This document shows, in pieces, positions 22,511-33,242 of a DNA stretch of 64,000 nt (its first letter is position 1; every line of letters begins with the position of its first letter). The DNA comes from Lycorma delicatula (taxonomy: Eukaryota; Arthropoda; Insecta; Hemiptera; Fulgoridae). The stretch covers positions 303,384,147 through 303,448,146 of the forward strand of contig NC_134455.1 of assembly GCF_047948215.1 (NCBI RefSeq). The letters run 5' to 3'. Below the pieces are notes generated by a model, which saw only the letters and a program-made list of their open reading frames with translations, was not told the origin of the DNA and searched no databases. The position numbers and the translations under genes are program-made.

Positions 22511-23707
22511 TTTTTTTTTTAATAATAATTATTCAACGATGTTTTTGTAGGTTGTTTCGATGTTGTAAATTTCTTTATTTTATGTTTATGTTACTGATTG
22601 GTTTAATATTGTTACTTTGTTACTCTAGTTTTTCTATTATTTCTTCGATTGTTGGTGTGTTTGTTTCGCTACGTAAAAATCTATAAAACGTTTTATTTAA
22701 ATTACTTGTATAAATTCATTATTCTTTTATGAACTATAATAATAAAATACTAACAACACAAAGAATTTCAATTAAATAAAACAATATGTTAGTTTAAAAA
22801 TCCCTTTTATTTAAAATAATTATGTTTTAAATGACTATTGTAATATTTACTGAAAGTGTTTTTCATTCTTGAATTATTTTTATTTCATTTTTAAAATTTT
22901 TACATTTCTGATCGAATTGATTTCGTGACCTGTTACATTACGAGTCCGTGCCGATTTTGTTCGTTAGTTTGTTAAAATCATTATTATGATATAATATTAA
23001 TATGATTAATTTCCCGATGAAATTAATTACGTTTAATTACGTGACTTGTACAGCGTACACAATTATATTAATATCCTATTAGAAAACGACCTTTGTTATG
23101 TCAAGTGTATTATTCCTTATTTGCCATTTTTAATCATTACAGAGTAATATTCTCATGCAACACACCTGTTACTGTTAAAGTAAAAATATTAAGCTCACAT
23201 AAAATAAATTTTGATAGAAAAAAATTGGTGGTTTATTGCTTAAAAAAATGCTGCAAAAACTTTCGTACTTGAGAAAATAAATTTTAAAAAATCAGGTACT
23301 ACGCGAATTTACTTTTAGATAGAGAGAGAGATTTTCTCTCTCTCTCTCTACGCGCGCGCGTGTGTGTTACAATTTCAAGTCACAATAAGTCAATATACCT
23401 GTGTGCGTTTTACTGATTTTGTTGGGTAAAAAAATGAAACAATTTTGTCATTATCTAAATTTGAGCAAAACAAAATTAAATATTTGATGACATTTCCTCC
23501 AAACCGTAAAACTAAATGATTTGAAACTCATTAACCGTATCAGTGATGTGCATAAAAATTAAAATCATGTATCATTTAAATTTGAAAGTAGGAAAACGCT
23601 CAATAATCGTTCATAAAAACTGAGATGATAATTTCGATTGTTAAACAATCATCCGTAAATACTCAGGAATAGTAAATAAATGAAAAATTGTAATGAAGTA
23701 TTAATAA
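22511..23707. other. Unassigned AT-rich stretch with a (GA)n/(CT)n hairpin
   Basis: A GA run followed by TTTT and a CT run (about 23320-23350) forms a hairpin and leads into a CG/GT dinucleotide patch. No gene or repeat boundary is supported otherwise. Confidence 0.5.
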
Positions 23708-25893
23708 CACTGACCAACAATGAAAATGTTTAGGGCTCAAGAATATCTTATTCTTATGTGTTCCATCTGTTGAATTCAAAAATCACCATAAAAATGACCG
23801 ATTAGCGTTTGCTTTGGAGATACAATGACATGTCATTTTTTACCCGCTCTATATTTTTTTTTTTGGAGTTGTCACACCTGTTAAATTACAAAACGTTCTC
23901 CAGCTGTTTGTAGGTTGTAAAAATTATTTCTGTTGCTGTTACTGTAAATTTTATATTGTTTGTGTTGTAATTAGTGTTGCTACCACAGAAACACAATCTG
24001 ACGCCTCTTGTGAAGACTCCCTACCAGCATTATTTTGGTATGAAGGTAGTGGACCAAGATAAGTCATGGGTTCCATTTATATGTTGCAACTCTTTTTCAG
24101 TTATACTACGAAAATTGCTGAAAAATAAAAACCGATTTATGCCTTTGCTGTGCCTACGGTTTGGCGGGAGCCTTCAAACCATACAGATAACTGCTATTTC
24201 TGCTTGACTCCACCTATAAAGGCAGGATTGTCCATGAAGAAAAGAGGACAGTTCAGTACCCTAATCTTCCATCTGTTATTCGACCTATTCCACATTCAGA
24301 TCGTTCACCGGTTCCTACTCCACCCCAAAATTATGAGCTTGCAGTAGAAAATGAAGACAGTGTGGAAGATGAAGAATCCAACAAGCCTTCCACATCCCAT
24401 GAGTCTGATTTTGACGTAAAAGATGATAAACCGCACAGACGGAGTCAAACGGATCTTAGTGATCTCATTCGAGACCTTGATTTGACGAAAGAGAAGGCAG
24501 AACTTCTAGGGTCAACTTTACAGCAATAGAATCTTCTCCAACGTGATCTCAGGGTCTCCCAGTACAGACATCGTCATAGGGATTTTCTTTCTTTTTTTGA
24601 GAAGAAAGCAATCTTGTTTACTGCGATGTTAATGGCTTGATGAAATGTTTAAATTTGAATCATGATCCAACTGAGTGTAGACTACTCGTAGATTCCTCCA
24701 AGCTTAGTTTGAAAGCTGTATTACTTCTCAACGGCAACAGTCTTCCTTCTATTCCTGTTGGTCATGAAGTTGACAAGAAGGAGACTTATGCAAACATGGG
24801 AATCCTCCTAGACTCAATCAAATATGCTGAACACAAGTGTAAAATCTATGGAGATCTAAAAGTCATTGCTGTACTCTTAGGAATACAACTGGAGTACACT
24901 AAATGATGCTGCTTTTTATACATGTGTGGCAGTAGGGATAGGAAATCATATCATATTCAAGCAGATTGGCCTGCAAGAAATCTTAACTGTAGCGAGTAAA
25001 ATATCATTGCTGGGCCTCTCGTGGACCCAAATATGTTCTTCTTCCACCCCTTCATGTATAGCTAAGTTTGATGAAAAAGTTTGTCAAAATTATGAACCGA
25101 AAAGTACAGCCCTTTAAGTACTTAAGAGACAAATTTCCTACATTAAGTGATGCAAAAGTTAAGGAAGGTATTTTTTTTGGGCCATAAATTCGACAACTTG
25201 TAAAGGATCTTGTCATTGACCGAATTTTGGTGGGGAAAGAAAAGAAAGCTTGGGAAGCCTTAAATGGAGTGATTCATGGATTTTTAGGCAACAAAGGAGA
25301 TGAAAACTACAGTCAGTTGGTGACAATACTTCTGCAAAAATACCAACAACTCGGATGCAACATGTCCCTTAAAATACATTTTCTCCACTCATAACTGGAC
25401 TTTTCCCCTCCTAGTTGTGGAATTGTCAGTGATGAACGCGAAGAAAGATTCCATCAGGATATTTCTGTAATGGAACAAAGATATCAGGGTTTGGAATGAA
25501 GTAATGCTTGTGGATTACTGCTGGTCTGTGTGTAGGGACGTTCCGGAACTCACTTACAAGAGGAAAGCCAAAAGACAATGATCTCATGAAGCCACCACAT
25601 GATTCGCTTCAGACCAACCAACTCCCAGGTATTCTTTCCTCAGTTAAGAACTCTTAGAATGTAACTGTCATTAAAAAAATGCCAAATAAACTTTCGTGTT
25701 GTTGGTATATATAATTAAAATTTATCGTTTTCTCTTAATCCGTTAAAATAAAATACTTCCACCTGTTGTATATCACAGAAACTAGAGCTAATAGAAATTT
25801 TTCTTTGTCATATTCATTTTCTCAACCCAAAATTAGTAAGATTTGATTAATGAAGTGAAGGAAACGTGCAAAAAAACTTTTTGTTGGGCAGTG
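23708..25893 (+). mobile_element. CACTG-ended DNA transposon, unclassified family
   Basis: The left terminus CACTGACCAACAATGAAAA and the right terminus in reverse complement CACTGCCCAACAAAAAG form a 12-bp TIR with one mismatch, followed by a looser A-rich similarity. The ends bracket a single broken gene (23950-25590) with little sequence to spare, as in a DNA transposon of about 2.2 kb. No clear target-site duplication was found: the flanks are AATAA on the left and TAGTT on the right. CACTG-like ends occur in more than one superfamily (for example Transib-like CACWG), so I do not assign one. Confidence 0.55.
23950..25590 (+). pseudogene. Repeat-encoded protein of unknown function, frameshifted
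   Basis: A long conceptual protein of roughly 500 residues is recoverable only with several frameshifts and stops. An N-terminal Cys-containing part reads VDQDKSWVPFICCNSF and KNRFMPL, then RREP-like VWREPSNHTDNCYFC (about 24150-24205), suggesting a zinc-binding module. An acidic linker follows (about 24340-24440), then LIRDLDLTKEKAELLGS. The body reads VDSSKLSLKAVLLLNGNSLP and SIPVGHEVDKKETYANMGIL (24675-24800), then LGNKGDENYSQL, NMSLKIHFLHS and, near 25440, ERFHQDISVMEQRYQG. I recall this arrangement as a multicopy, transposon-like hypothetical protein in insect genomes. The enzymatic class is unknown to me; conserved Asp, His and Glu residues leave room for a transposase. It is dead here. 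Confidence 0.65.
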
Positions 25894-26690
25894 TAGTTAT
25901 TTAAATCTCATAGGTTAATATTAATTGGCAAAATAACAATACTTACAAAACACTAAAAAAATAAATATTTTTTGTAGTTTTTATAAAGTAAAAAGACAGA
26001 CGTTTAACAAAGAAAAAAATTACAATTAATTTTAGCCAATCTCTATCGAAAACGTTATCAATATTGATAAATTTAATTCTGCACAAATTTCATTGTTGAA
26101 TATCGTTAGGGAACAGATTTTAATAACCATTTAGAATTATAATTTATTAAAAAATATTTTTTAAGAACTTTTTATCATAATAAACTGTTATCCCCGCCCT
26201 TAATTTTTGTTCATTGGAAGGGTTATCTCCGATTGGTTTAAGGTTAACGCAGCCTTTATTTTGAGATATCTTTTTGCTGTCCAACCTAGGTAAGGGCCAT
26301 ATAGGGTTATCTTAGCTGCATGTTTAAGTATTTTAAGAGTGTTTTATGTTAATTTTATGCATAGTCAGTAGTTATTTTTATTTTATTCTACAAACACTTC
26401 TAAAAGTCCTCTTTTTTAAGTGTTTAGTAAGTACTGTTTATTTTTTTAATTAGTATATTTATTATTCTTTCTCGTCATTTTTTAATTAATTAATTTTTTT
26501 ATCTACTGATGATGTTTATTTTACAATCGAAATGATCATCCATCTAATTTTAGATTAGAAGTCGATTTTTTTTTTAGGATTTTCCTGTTTTCCAGTTTAT
26601 TTCAGTAACCGTTTAGCACACCTCATTCTTGTGTCATAATTTACTTAAAACAATTTTTTTTTTGTTGATGAATTAATTCACCACAGAAGT
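25894..26690. other. Unassigned AT-rich stretch
   Basis: A slightly GC-richer patch at about 26190-26330 (CCCGCCCTTAATTTTTGTTC, GGCCATATAGGGTTATCTTA) looks repeat-derived. A related phrase (CTCGCCCTTATTTTTAGTCC) occurs at 50.70 kb. No gene was seen. Confidence 0.4.
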
Positions 26691-26694
26691 TTTG

Positions 26695-26838
26695 AAGCTT
26701 GTACGGGGTAAAATGGAAATAGATTTTTGTAGCGTATAAAAAATGCCTCTTCTGATCGGGAGATTTGAGTCTTGGATCCTCGGATGAAAAACTGAGAAAC
26801 TACAACTCAGCCTCGAAGATCGGTAGAACTAAAATTTT
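26695..26838 (-). mobile_element. tRNA-derived SINE copy 3, decayed
   Basis: The reverse complement reads GAGGCTGAGTTGTAG (A-box-like), CATCCGAGGATCC, then a degraded B box (ACTCAAATCTCCCGATCAG). It continues into GGCATTTTTTATACGCTACA, the same body phrase as the 9.52-kb copy (TTTTTCATACACTACCAA). Confidence 0.6.
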
Positions 26839-27420
26839 ATTTTAACATTTTTATTTTATCGCATAGGTTTATGAATAGGGATTTTAATTTTTTTCTATTA
26901 AGCTATCATGCTTACGTATTGATAAGTTTTCTTTTCTTTTTTTTATTTGTTAAACATAAATAAAACATTATTTATTATTAAACTGTTTGTATTTTATCAA
27001 CGATAGAGAGAGGGAGTTCGTACCAATTTGGTAAATAAATTATAACTTAAAAATGTTATTTAGTATTTGTTAAGCGGTACAGTCATTTCGGCAATCTACA
27101 AACTTTGCTGTCTTTCAATCAGAATCATGTGGATGGTTTTAATTCTTTCATAATAAGAAATACTTTATTCACTTTTTTGGTACAGATGTTTACATTGTTT
27201 GTTAAGTAATGATCGTAATGAGGGGTTTATTGGAATGTGGAGTTTTTGTTGTTTTTTTATTATCTTGTTTTCTTATCCTTCATTTAACTTACGGTTTTGA
27301 ATTTAATAAAATCAGATTTTCCTTTTTATGGATTTTAACGACTTTTAAATAAAAATTCCTATTTAATTAATTAATTAATTTATTTATTACATAGTATTTA
27401 TAGAATTATGTTTGTTGAGT
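26839..27420. other. AT-rich stretch, possibly intronic
   Basis: No gene was read here. The last bases (gtttgttgag at about 27410-27419) could serve as a splice acceptor for the next exon candidate. They lack a good pyrimidine tract and follow two other AGs, so acceptor use is uncertain. Confidence 0.4.
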
Positions 27421-27519
27421 ATGGAAACGTCTGAAGCGATTTTGGTGTGGAGGCTTCCTTCCTGTACGTCAAGAAAATCAATTACCAAGCTAAGCGTTGA
27501 CGGGGTGTACCTAGTCGAC
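27421..27519 (+). CDS. Candidate coding exon, product unknown
   Basis: ATG at 27421 opens exactly 33 codons: METSEAILVWRLPSC, then TSRKSITKLSVDGVYLVD. They end at a consensus donor (GAC then gtaagt at 27520) in phase 0. The base composition is clearly richer in GC than the flanks, and the peptide alternates hydrophobic and polar residues like a beta-rich domain. It could be a first exon with its own ATG. If the AG at 27418-27419 is an acceptor, it could instead be an internal exon, joining in frame to the 8070-8152 candidate (phase 2 donor plus one base). I do not recognise the family. Confidence 0.4.
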
Positions 27520-28140
27520 GTAAGTGCATGCTTGTTAATATAATGAAAGTAATAACACTGTGGATTGATCAGTGTTTTTTGGTTATTTTTACTGGATATA
27601 TATTTAAGATAAAATTTTTACTATAAGTATTTTTTAAGAAAAATTTTGCTTGTCACTGGTGGTTTACTTTTTAATAATGTACTTTTTAACGTTCATGCTT
27701 GATTTTTAGTGTTGAACTTTCTCTTTTAAACTATTTTCTTGAAAGTACTTAGAGATTCATAACTGTAGAAACTGTGTAACGGTAAGAATACACGACATAC
27801 AGCCTGTTGAATTAAACTGAAGATTCTTTACCGAGCATGTCAGAACCAGTAAGTCTGTCGGTCTGTCTGTCTTGAAATAACGCGATTTCGTAAGTATACA
27901 TAATATACGTGCAACTTGTGTATACATATTCTGCTATCAGAACAGTCCTGAAACAGAACTCGTGGGTAAATCGTAGATAAGTAGTTCACGCAAGTTGCAT
28001 GTTTTTAATCTAATATTTGATGCGTAAAGGCCTTTGCTTTTGATGTCGAACTATTGTACTTTTGATAATCTAAAGGGGCGTGGTATTATGGCGGGATGTC
28101 ACGTGTTTGATTAAACCGTTATCGTAATATTATTGATACT
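27520..28140. other. AT-rich stretch, possibly intronic
   Basis: A CTGTCGGTCTGTCTGTC patch lies near 27855. A sequence ending in a good donor (gtaagt at 27851) was examined, but it has stops in all frames upstream. No gene is supported. Confidence 0.4.
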
Positions 28141-28260
28141 CGAAGCGGAGATGCACGCGAGTTAGGATGGGCCAGCAAGGGTTTCGTGCCCCGTTACCTT
28201 TGTCCTCTTGCAATTTTCACCGGCGTCTCTTTCGTACCTATCGTCGCCGTCCATCTTACA
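28141..28260. other. GC-rich island of unclear role
   Basis: About 120 bases are markedly GC-rich in an AT-rich setting. On the + strand two frames are open, one from ATG at 28167 (MGQQGFRAPLPLSSC...), and both reach a possible donor (ACAG then gtattt at 28261). The minus strand also reads an open ATG frame (MDGDDRYERDAGENCKRTK) ending at a possible donor. The strands cannot be resolved by eye, so I leave it as a coding or promoter candidate. Confidence 0.35.
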
Positions 28261-30360
28261 GGTATTTAAATATTCAGTATTAACAGTTTTACCGACTTAT
28301 TGATGTAACAATTTTTTCTTATCGTTAAAGCTATGACCTATTGTATTTTTTCTTGCGTTAAGTACGCTAAGTTAGACTGTACTTAATACGTATAAAATTA
28401 TTTTTTATCGGACTACTTTACATAAATCGTACTTCATTTGGAGTGGTTGTTTATTATCGATTTAATTTGTTTAGTTTTGTACGTTGTTTTGATCTACTGC
28501 TGTTAGATTTTATCCTGCATTCTTTTTAAGAATCAAATTTTTTTCTTTTTTAAATTTATTTTTATTACTCGACTTTTACAGCCTATGTGTTATTTTATTT
28601 AATTCAGATTTCATAGTGATTTCTCATTGCCTACGTATAAATTTAATACATTTTTCAATGATTTTCCTAACTCCAGTTTGCAAAAAAAGAATTGATTTAA
28701 ATTATGATTAAATAAATGCTTTAATGTCTACATGAATTAAATAGATACTTTTCTTTTTTGTATTGCAAATTGAAAGTTTAGTTCAGTAGAGGCAACGTAT
28801 TAGCCTTCAGGTAACACAAAAATGTCATGATAACAACAAAAATGGTTAAAGATTTTTTTTCTAATGTTAACTTTTGACGCATCGTGATTATTTTTCTTAA
28901 TTTTAATGAAAATGTTTAAAAAATATTGAATTAACTAACTATTTTTATTCTTTTTCCAACGTAAACATTTTCAAATCCGTGTAAAATTTTATATTTTCTT
29001 TCTTATTAACATTATTTGTAATTTTATTTTTCAATAAATTTGCATATAATTTACATCAGCATGCCGGTAATATAAATTCACCGACGTCACTGAACAGAGG
29101 TTGGAATAATTTTCAATTTTTTTATTGAAAATTTTGTAAAATAAAATTATAACGCTTAACGCATTCATCGTTCGAGCTTTAAATCGGTAAGTACTTTGCC
29201 CTTCTAAAGAATGTTTGTAATTATACCAATAATGAAGTTGACGTAATAGAATTTTACCGAGAAGAAAGGATCTTTGCACCTTGCGTAAAGGAAACGAATA
29301 TTATGGTCACGACACGACATACCTTTTACGTAAGTGTCGTTACAGTATTACGCAGTAAAAGTCTTCACACACCATCTATAACATCTTGAAGGTAATATTC
29401 GTGTCGGAACTAGTCTTCATAATTATGTAAAGAAATTTTTATATCACTGGAAATTAATAGTTATAACTAATGATATTTGAAAAAGTCGTTGAACTTCCTT
29501 TGTAAATATAATTGTCGCATTGTTTCTTTTTTTTAAATCCCAACTCGTACATTGTTGTACAATTTAATAAATATTTATCATTAAGCAGAGCCATGCCAGC
29601 ATACACATATACTCTTTTTTATTCATCGATTATGTTTCTATTAAGAATAAAGGATTTGTACATCAAATGTTGTAGATTTTATCGCTAAATGTAATTACGT
29701 GGTAAAATCATAATTTCTTAATTCATCTTTGTCAAAAGACTAATGATATTTTAATTATAAATTAATATACGTAATCAACTTTCAGTACAGAAATAGTATT
29801 TTATAAATTATGTATTTTTAGTTTTATTATTTCATTTCATTCTTATAAAGCAATTAAAAACAAGATATCACAGTTTCTTTCTTAGATATCTTTTCGTTGG
29901 GCAAAGTTCAACCGTTTATTAAATTTTACATACCGCGTAAATTATTTTCAGCTATAACATGATTTCATCGTTGTTATGCGTCAGATTATTAAAATATTCG
30001 AATTAATAATGAACGGTCGGGATAATTATTTGCTGTAAGGAATTTTTTCGTGATCAATGTTTATTATATTTATTTATCCAAAATGTTATTATTTCAAAAA
30101 TATATGAACTGTATATAAGTAGGTTTGTAATTATGTTATATAAAATTAAATTAAATCTATTTTTTTAATGAAATAAAATCATTTGCTTCGGCAAAATTAG
30201 TTACATCAACGATGTAAACTTTAACTATTTATTTTTAAGTTATTAATAACTTCATCTTAGTAGTTTGGAACCGTTAGATAGTAATCTAATCCCTGAATAT
30301 GCTAATACTGCACATCATATTGGTATGTTTGGAACCGATCCTACGTTAGTTATAATGATT
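28261..30360. other. Unassigned AT-rich stretch
   Basis: The open frame on the minus strand at 29031-29279 has no recognisable domain. Around 29290-29420 the sequence is somewhat GC-richer, with a weak inverted repeat (GACACGACAT, GTGTCGTT). Nothing else is supported. Confidence 0.45.
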
Positions 30361-30364
30361 TTAT

Positions 30365-30600
30365 AAGTTGTGATATTTTAACGCAGCTCTAACCCCAATG
30401 TTCTCCTTTTTTAGTCCCAAAACACAAATATAATTTTAGATGAATCGTTCGTATCAAGAAGTACAAATCGTTTGAACGAATCAATCGTTCGTGCGCTGCG
30501 CGCAGCTGCCCGGCGCACCGCCATTGGTCCGCTCTACGCCAATAGCAACTAAAATAAAAATGCGCACATACAACAAGCAAACAAACCCACTCACCATTTT
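30365..30600 (-). repeat. Dispersed repeat with GC core and CCAAT boxes, copy 1
   Basis: The reverse complement of 30365-30497 matches 46895-47035 on the + strand. Both carry AGCGCACGAACGATT, GTTCAAACGATTT, AAATTATATTTGTGTTTTGG and TTGGGGTTAGAG. Adjacent to this copy lies a GC-rich core (30486-30545) with a palindromic GCTGCGCGCAGC, followed by CCATTGGTCCG and GCCAATAGC: two CCAAT-type boxes in opposite orientations. The minus-strand open frame here is not credible as a gene. Confidence 0.65.
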
Positions 30601-31400
30601 TTTATGGAGCGAAGATAAATAATTTTAGTAATCGATAATAAATAAAATGAACACCGCTTAAATACGCTGCCTTTTAAACCGTCTTCACTGTAAGTCATAA
30701 ATAATCTATGACTGCATACAACAAAGTTCTGGTATTATTAAAATTATGATTACCCCTACAAAAAGCGAAAAATAATCCAGCTTTAAGTATAAGATTACTC
30801 CGTAATTACCTCAACAACGTAATTCTTATTGAATGTTTAGATTTATCAATTTCTTTTTATTAATATTTATATTTTAGTGGTGGTCTTTATTAAACTACAT
30901 TGTAAGTCAACACTCTTGGTTATTTAGATTTTTAGAATAAAGGATGTTCGATTTTCTTGAAGAAAACATGTTTACCATTTTGTTTTGATTTTTACTTCTT
31001 TAAAAATTAGCTTTATAATTACTTTTAATTGAGGAGATATAAAATGTTTCTATTACATAACATAAAAAGAATGTTATTCTTCATGTAGTTGCGAGTATGT
31101 CTTATGACTATGTGCAATCACGCATTTAATTAATGCATTCAGAATTGAAATAATTCTTTGCATAGAAATTAATGTATTATTTCTGATTAATATTTGTACG
31201 TAGTATGAGATAATTTTATTAGGATTTGGTAATTTTTTCCAGTATTTTCTAATCTTAAAACGAATTCATTTTTCAATAGTTATGGATAACAACTATTATT
31301 AGTCGATAATGATTGAAAATTCCTTCTGTATATTCTGGTGGAAGGTATTTAAATTTGTATGTTCCATTCATAATTAATACCTTATATAATTAATGTTAAT
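30601..31400. other. Unassigned AT-rich stretch
   Basis: No gene, RNA or repeat boundary seen. Confidence 0.5.
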
Positions 31401-32460
31401 ATTTAATTCCTGGTCTACTATGCTGTCAGAATGCTCGGGTGTAGGGTAACCAGTGATAATTAAGTTACCTGAAAATTTTCCCGCTGAAATTTACTGCTAA
31501 TACTCGGTGTTATATAAAATTAATTGTAAAAGTTCGGTGAAAGAAAGGAATCTCCGATTTATAATTTCATGCCTATTTAATAGCTGTCTCCGAAGATCTC
31601 CAAGGCCGTTATAGTAACAAATTTAAAAGAGTTATCGGCTACACAGCTGTGTTCAATGCGCGATTCATAATCAATTAAGTGGAAACAATTACGCGAAGTT
31701 ATTAGAAAAAGGACATTATTGCCATTTATATTTTCTCGTTATTAAATTCAGTGAAGTGATAATAAATACTGATATACTTTTCAAACTCTTAGTAAAAGAA
31801 TCTTTATCGATTTTATATATTTGATAAAATTTATTGATAATACCATCATAAAAAAAAAATAAAACCCTCTAGTGGAGATCTGGATACGTGGCTTATAATT
31901 TGAATAGATCATTTCACGCGTAACAGAATTCTATAAACCGTGAAGCTTTTCGTAGGTGACCTTTGTATCGAGTGATTTTGGTATCCGGAGGAAATGCAGT
32001 TAATTGCAGCAAATATTTCAGCTAATTAAGGCTCAAATTGTTAATCAATAACATTCTAAATGAAGGTGTCCCTATTTCTGAGGAATGATTGATGAAATGG
32101 CAGTACTCCTCCGCTATTCCTTCGGATGTCCCTTTTCGTGGTCTTTCTGTTGGTAAATTCTTAATTTACACCAGTTGAATTAATCATACGCTAATCACCG
32201 ACCTGGAGGACCAGACGATTCTGAATTGCTTGCCTTGATTTTCCTCTGGAAATTGGGAATTAAAATACGTGGTGCGAACCAAAACTAGCTGCTCGCTCGA
32301 TCACCAAAGATGGGGAGGAAGAAATCCCTATCGCAAATAACTGATACCTAATGAAGTAATTCTTCCTAATGGAAAATGAGAGTAAAACTTATCGAATTAT
32401 GGATTATCCTGATTAAGCGTGGAATTGTTCATTTGACGACTAATTTTTATCCATTATAAG
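31400..32460. promoter_or_regulatory. Candidate conserved non-coding regulatory block
   Basis: This kilobase is less AT-rich and far less repetitive than its flanks, yet has no open frame. It contains many homeodomain-type TAATTA/TAATTG cores, for example GCAGTTAATTGCAGC, CAGCTAATTAAGG, GATAATTAAG and ATAATCAATTAAGTGG, with almost no homopolymer slippage. That texture is typical of developmental enhancers and of conserved non-coding elements near insect transcription-factor genes. The call rests only on composition and motif style; conservation cannot be assessed here. Confidence 0.35.
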
Positions 32461-33021
32461 ATACATATGAACATGTGATTGATTTTTTAAATATTATTAG
32501 TCAAAATATTTATAACGGTTTCAAAATAATGTTATCTGGGTGTAAATTTAGTGAAGCCTATTTTTAGTTCTCAGAATGGAAAGATGTCACCTCGTTCAGG
32601 TTGAGCAGTCTACCAGAAAATCTATAATCGTCTGTAATTGATCGTCTTTGATCGGAAAATCAGCCGTTATTTTATATTAGAATAGTTATTATTTTTGAAG
32701 TGTATTGTACTCTTCTTTCATTCAAATTTGTAAGAGAGATGCTGAATAGCGAAAATATGTATAATAAAACTTATTTCCAATCTTTCTGCTAGTTGTAAAC
32801 ATTTTTACAAAATGGCATTAATTTAAAAAAAAAATTATTTGTAATTGTTTTTACTTACTTATTATTTGTAAAAATATTAAGGTGTAATAAATTCTCATAA
32901 AAAAAAAAAAAAACAATTTTATTTTATTGATCTTTTCAGTTAATTTTGTTTTATGAAGTTAAAAAATTTCTTCAATGTTAGTAAAACGTTTTTTTATACT
33001 TAATTATACGTAATAAAGATG
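32461..33021. other. Unassigned AT-rich stretch
   Basis: Nothing supportable apart from long A runs at 32825-32840 and 32900-32915. Confidence 0.5.
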
Positions 33022-33242
33022 CACTTTATAATAACTCTCTCTTTTTTCCTGTTTGGCCTCCGGTAACTACCGTTTAGATAATTTTCAGAGGATGAATGAG
33101 GATGATATGTATGAGTGTAAATGAAGCGTAGTCTTGTACATTCTCAGTTCGACCGTTCCTGAGATGTGTGGTTAATTGAAACCCAACCACCAAAGGACAC
33201 CGGTATCCACGATCTAGTATTAAAATCACTTTATAATAACTC
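33022..33242. mobile_element. SINE-like retroposon with a perfect 16-bp target-site duplication
   Basis: The 16-mer CACTTTATAATAACTC occurs at 33022-33037 and again at 33227-33242. It brackets a 189-bp GC-richer body. The body begins with a pyrimidine run and GTTTGGCCTCCGGTAACTAC, contains AGTTCGACCGTTCC (B-box-like), and ends with CGGTATCCACGATCTAGTAT followed by TAAAAT. An exact long duplication indicates target-primed reverse transcription and a young insertion. The body was not found elsewhere in this window. No coding potential. Confidence 0.8.

Noticed and set aside
27800..27860. An exon ending at the gtaagt at 27851
   Set aside because: All three frames upstream contain stops within the only plausible exon, so it is not a coding exon.
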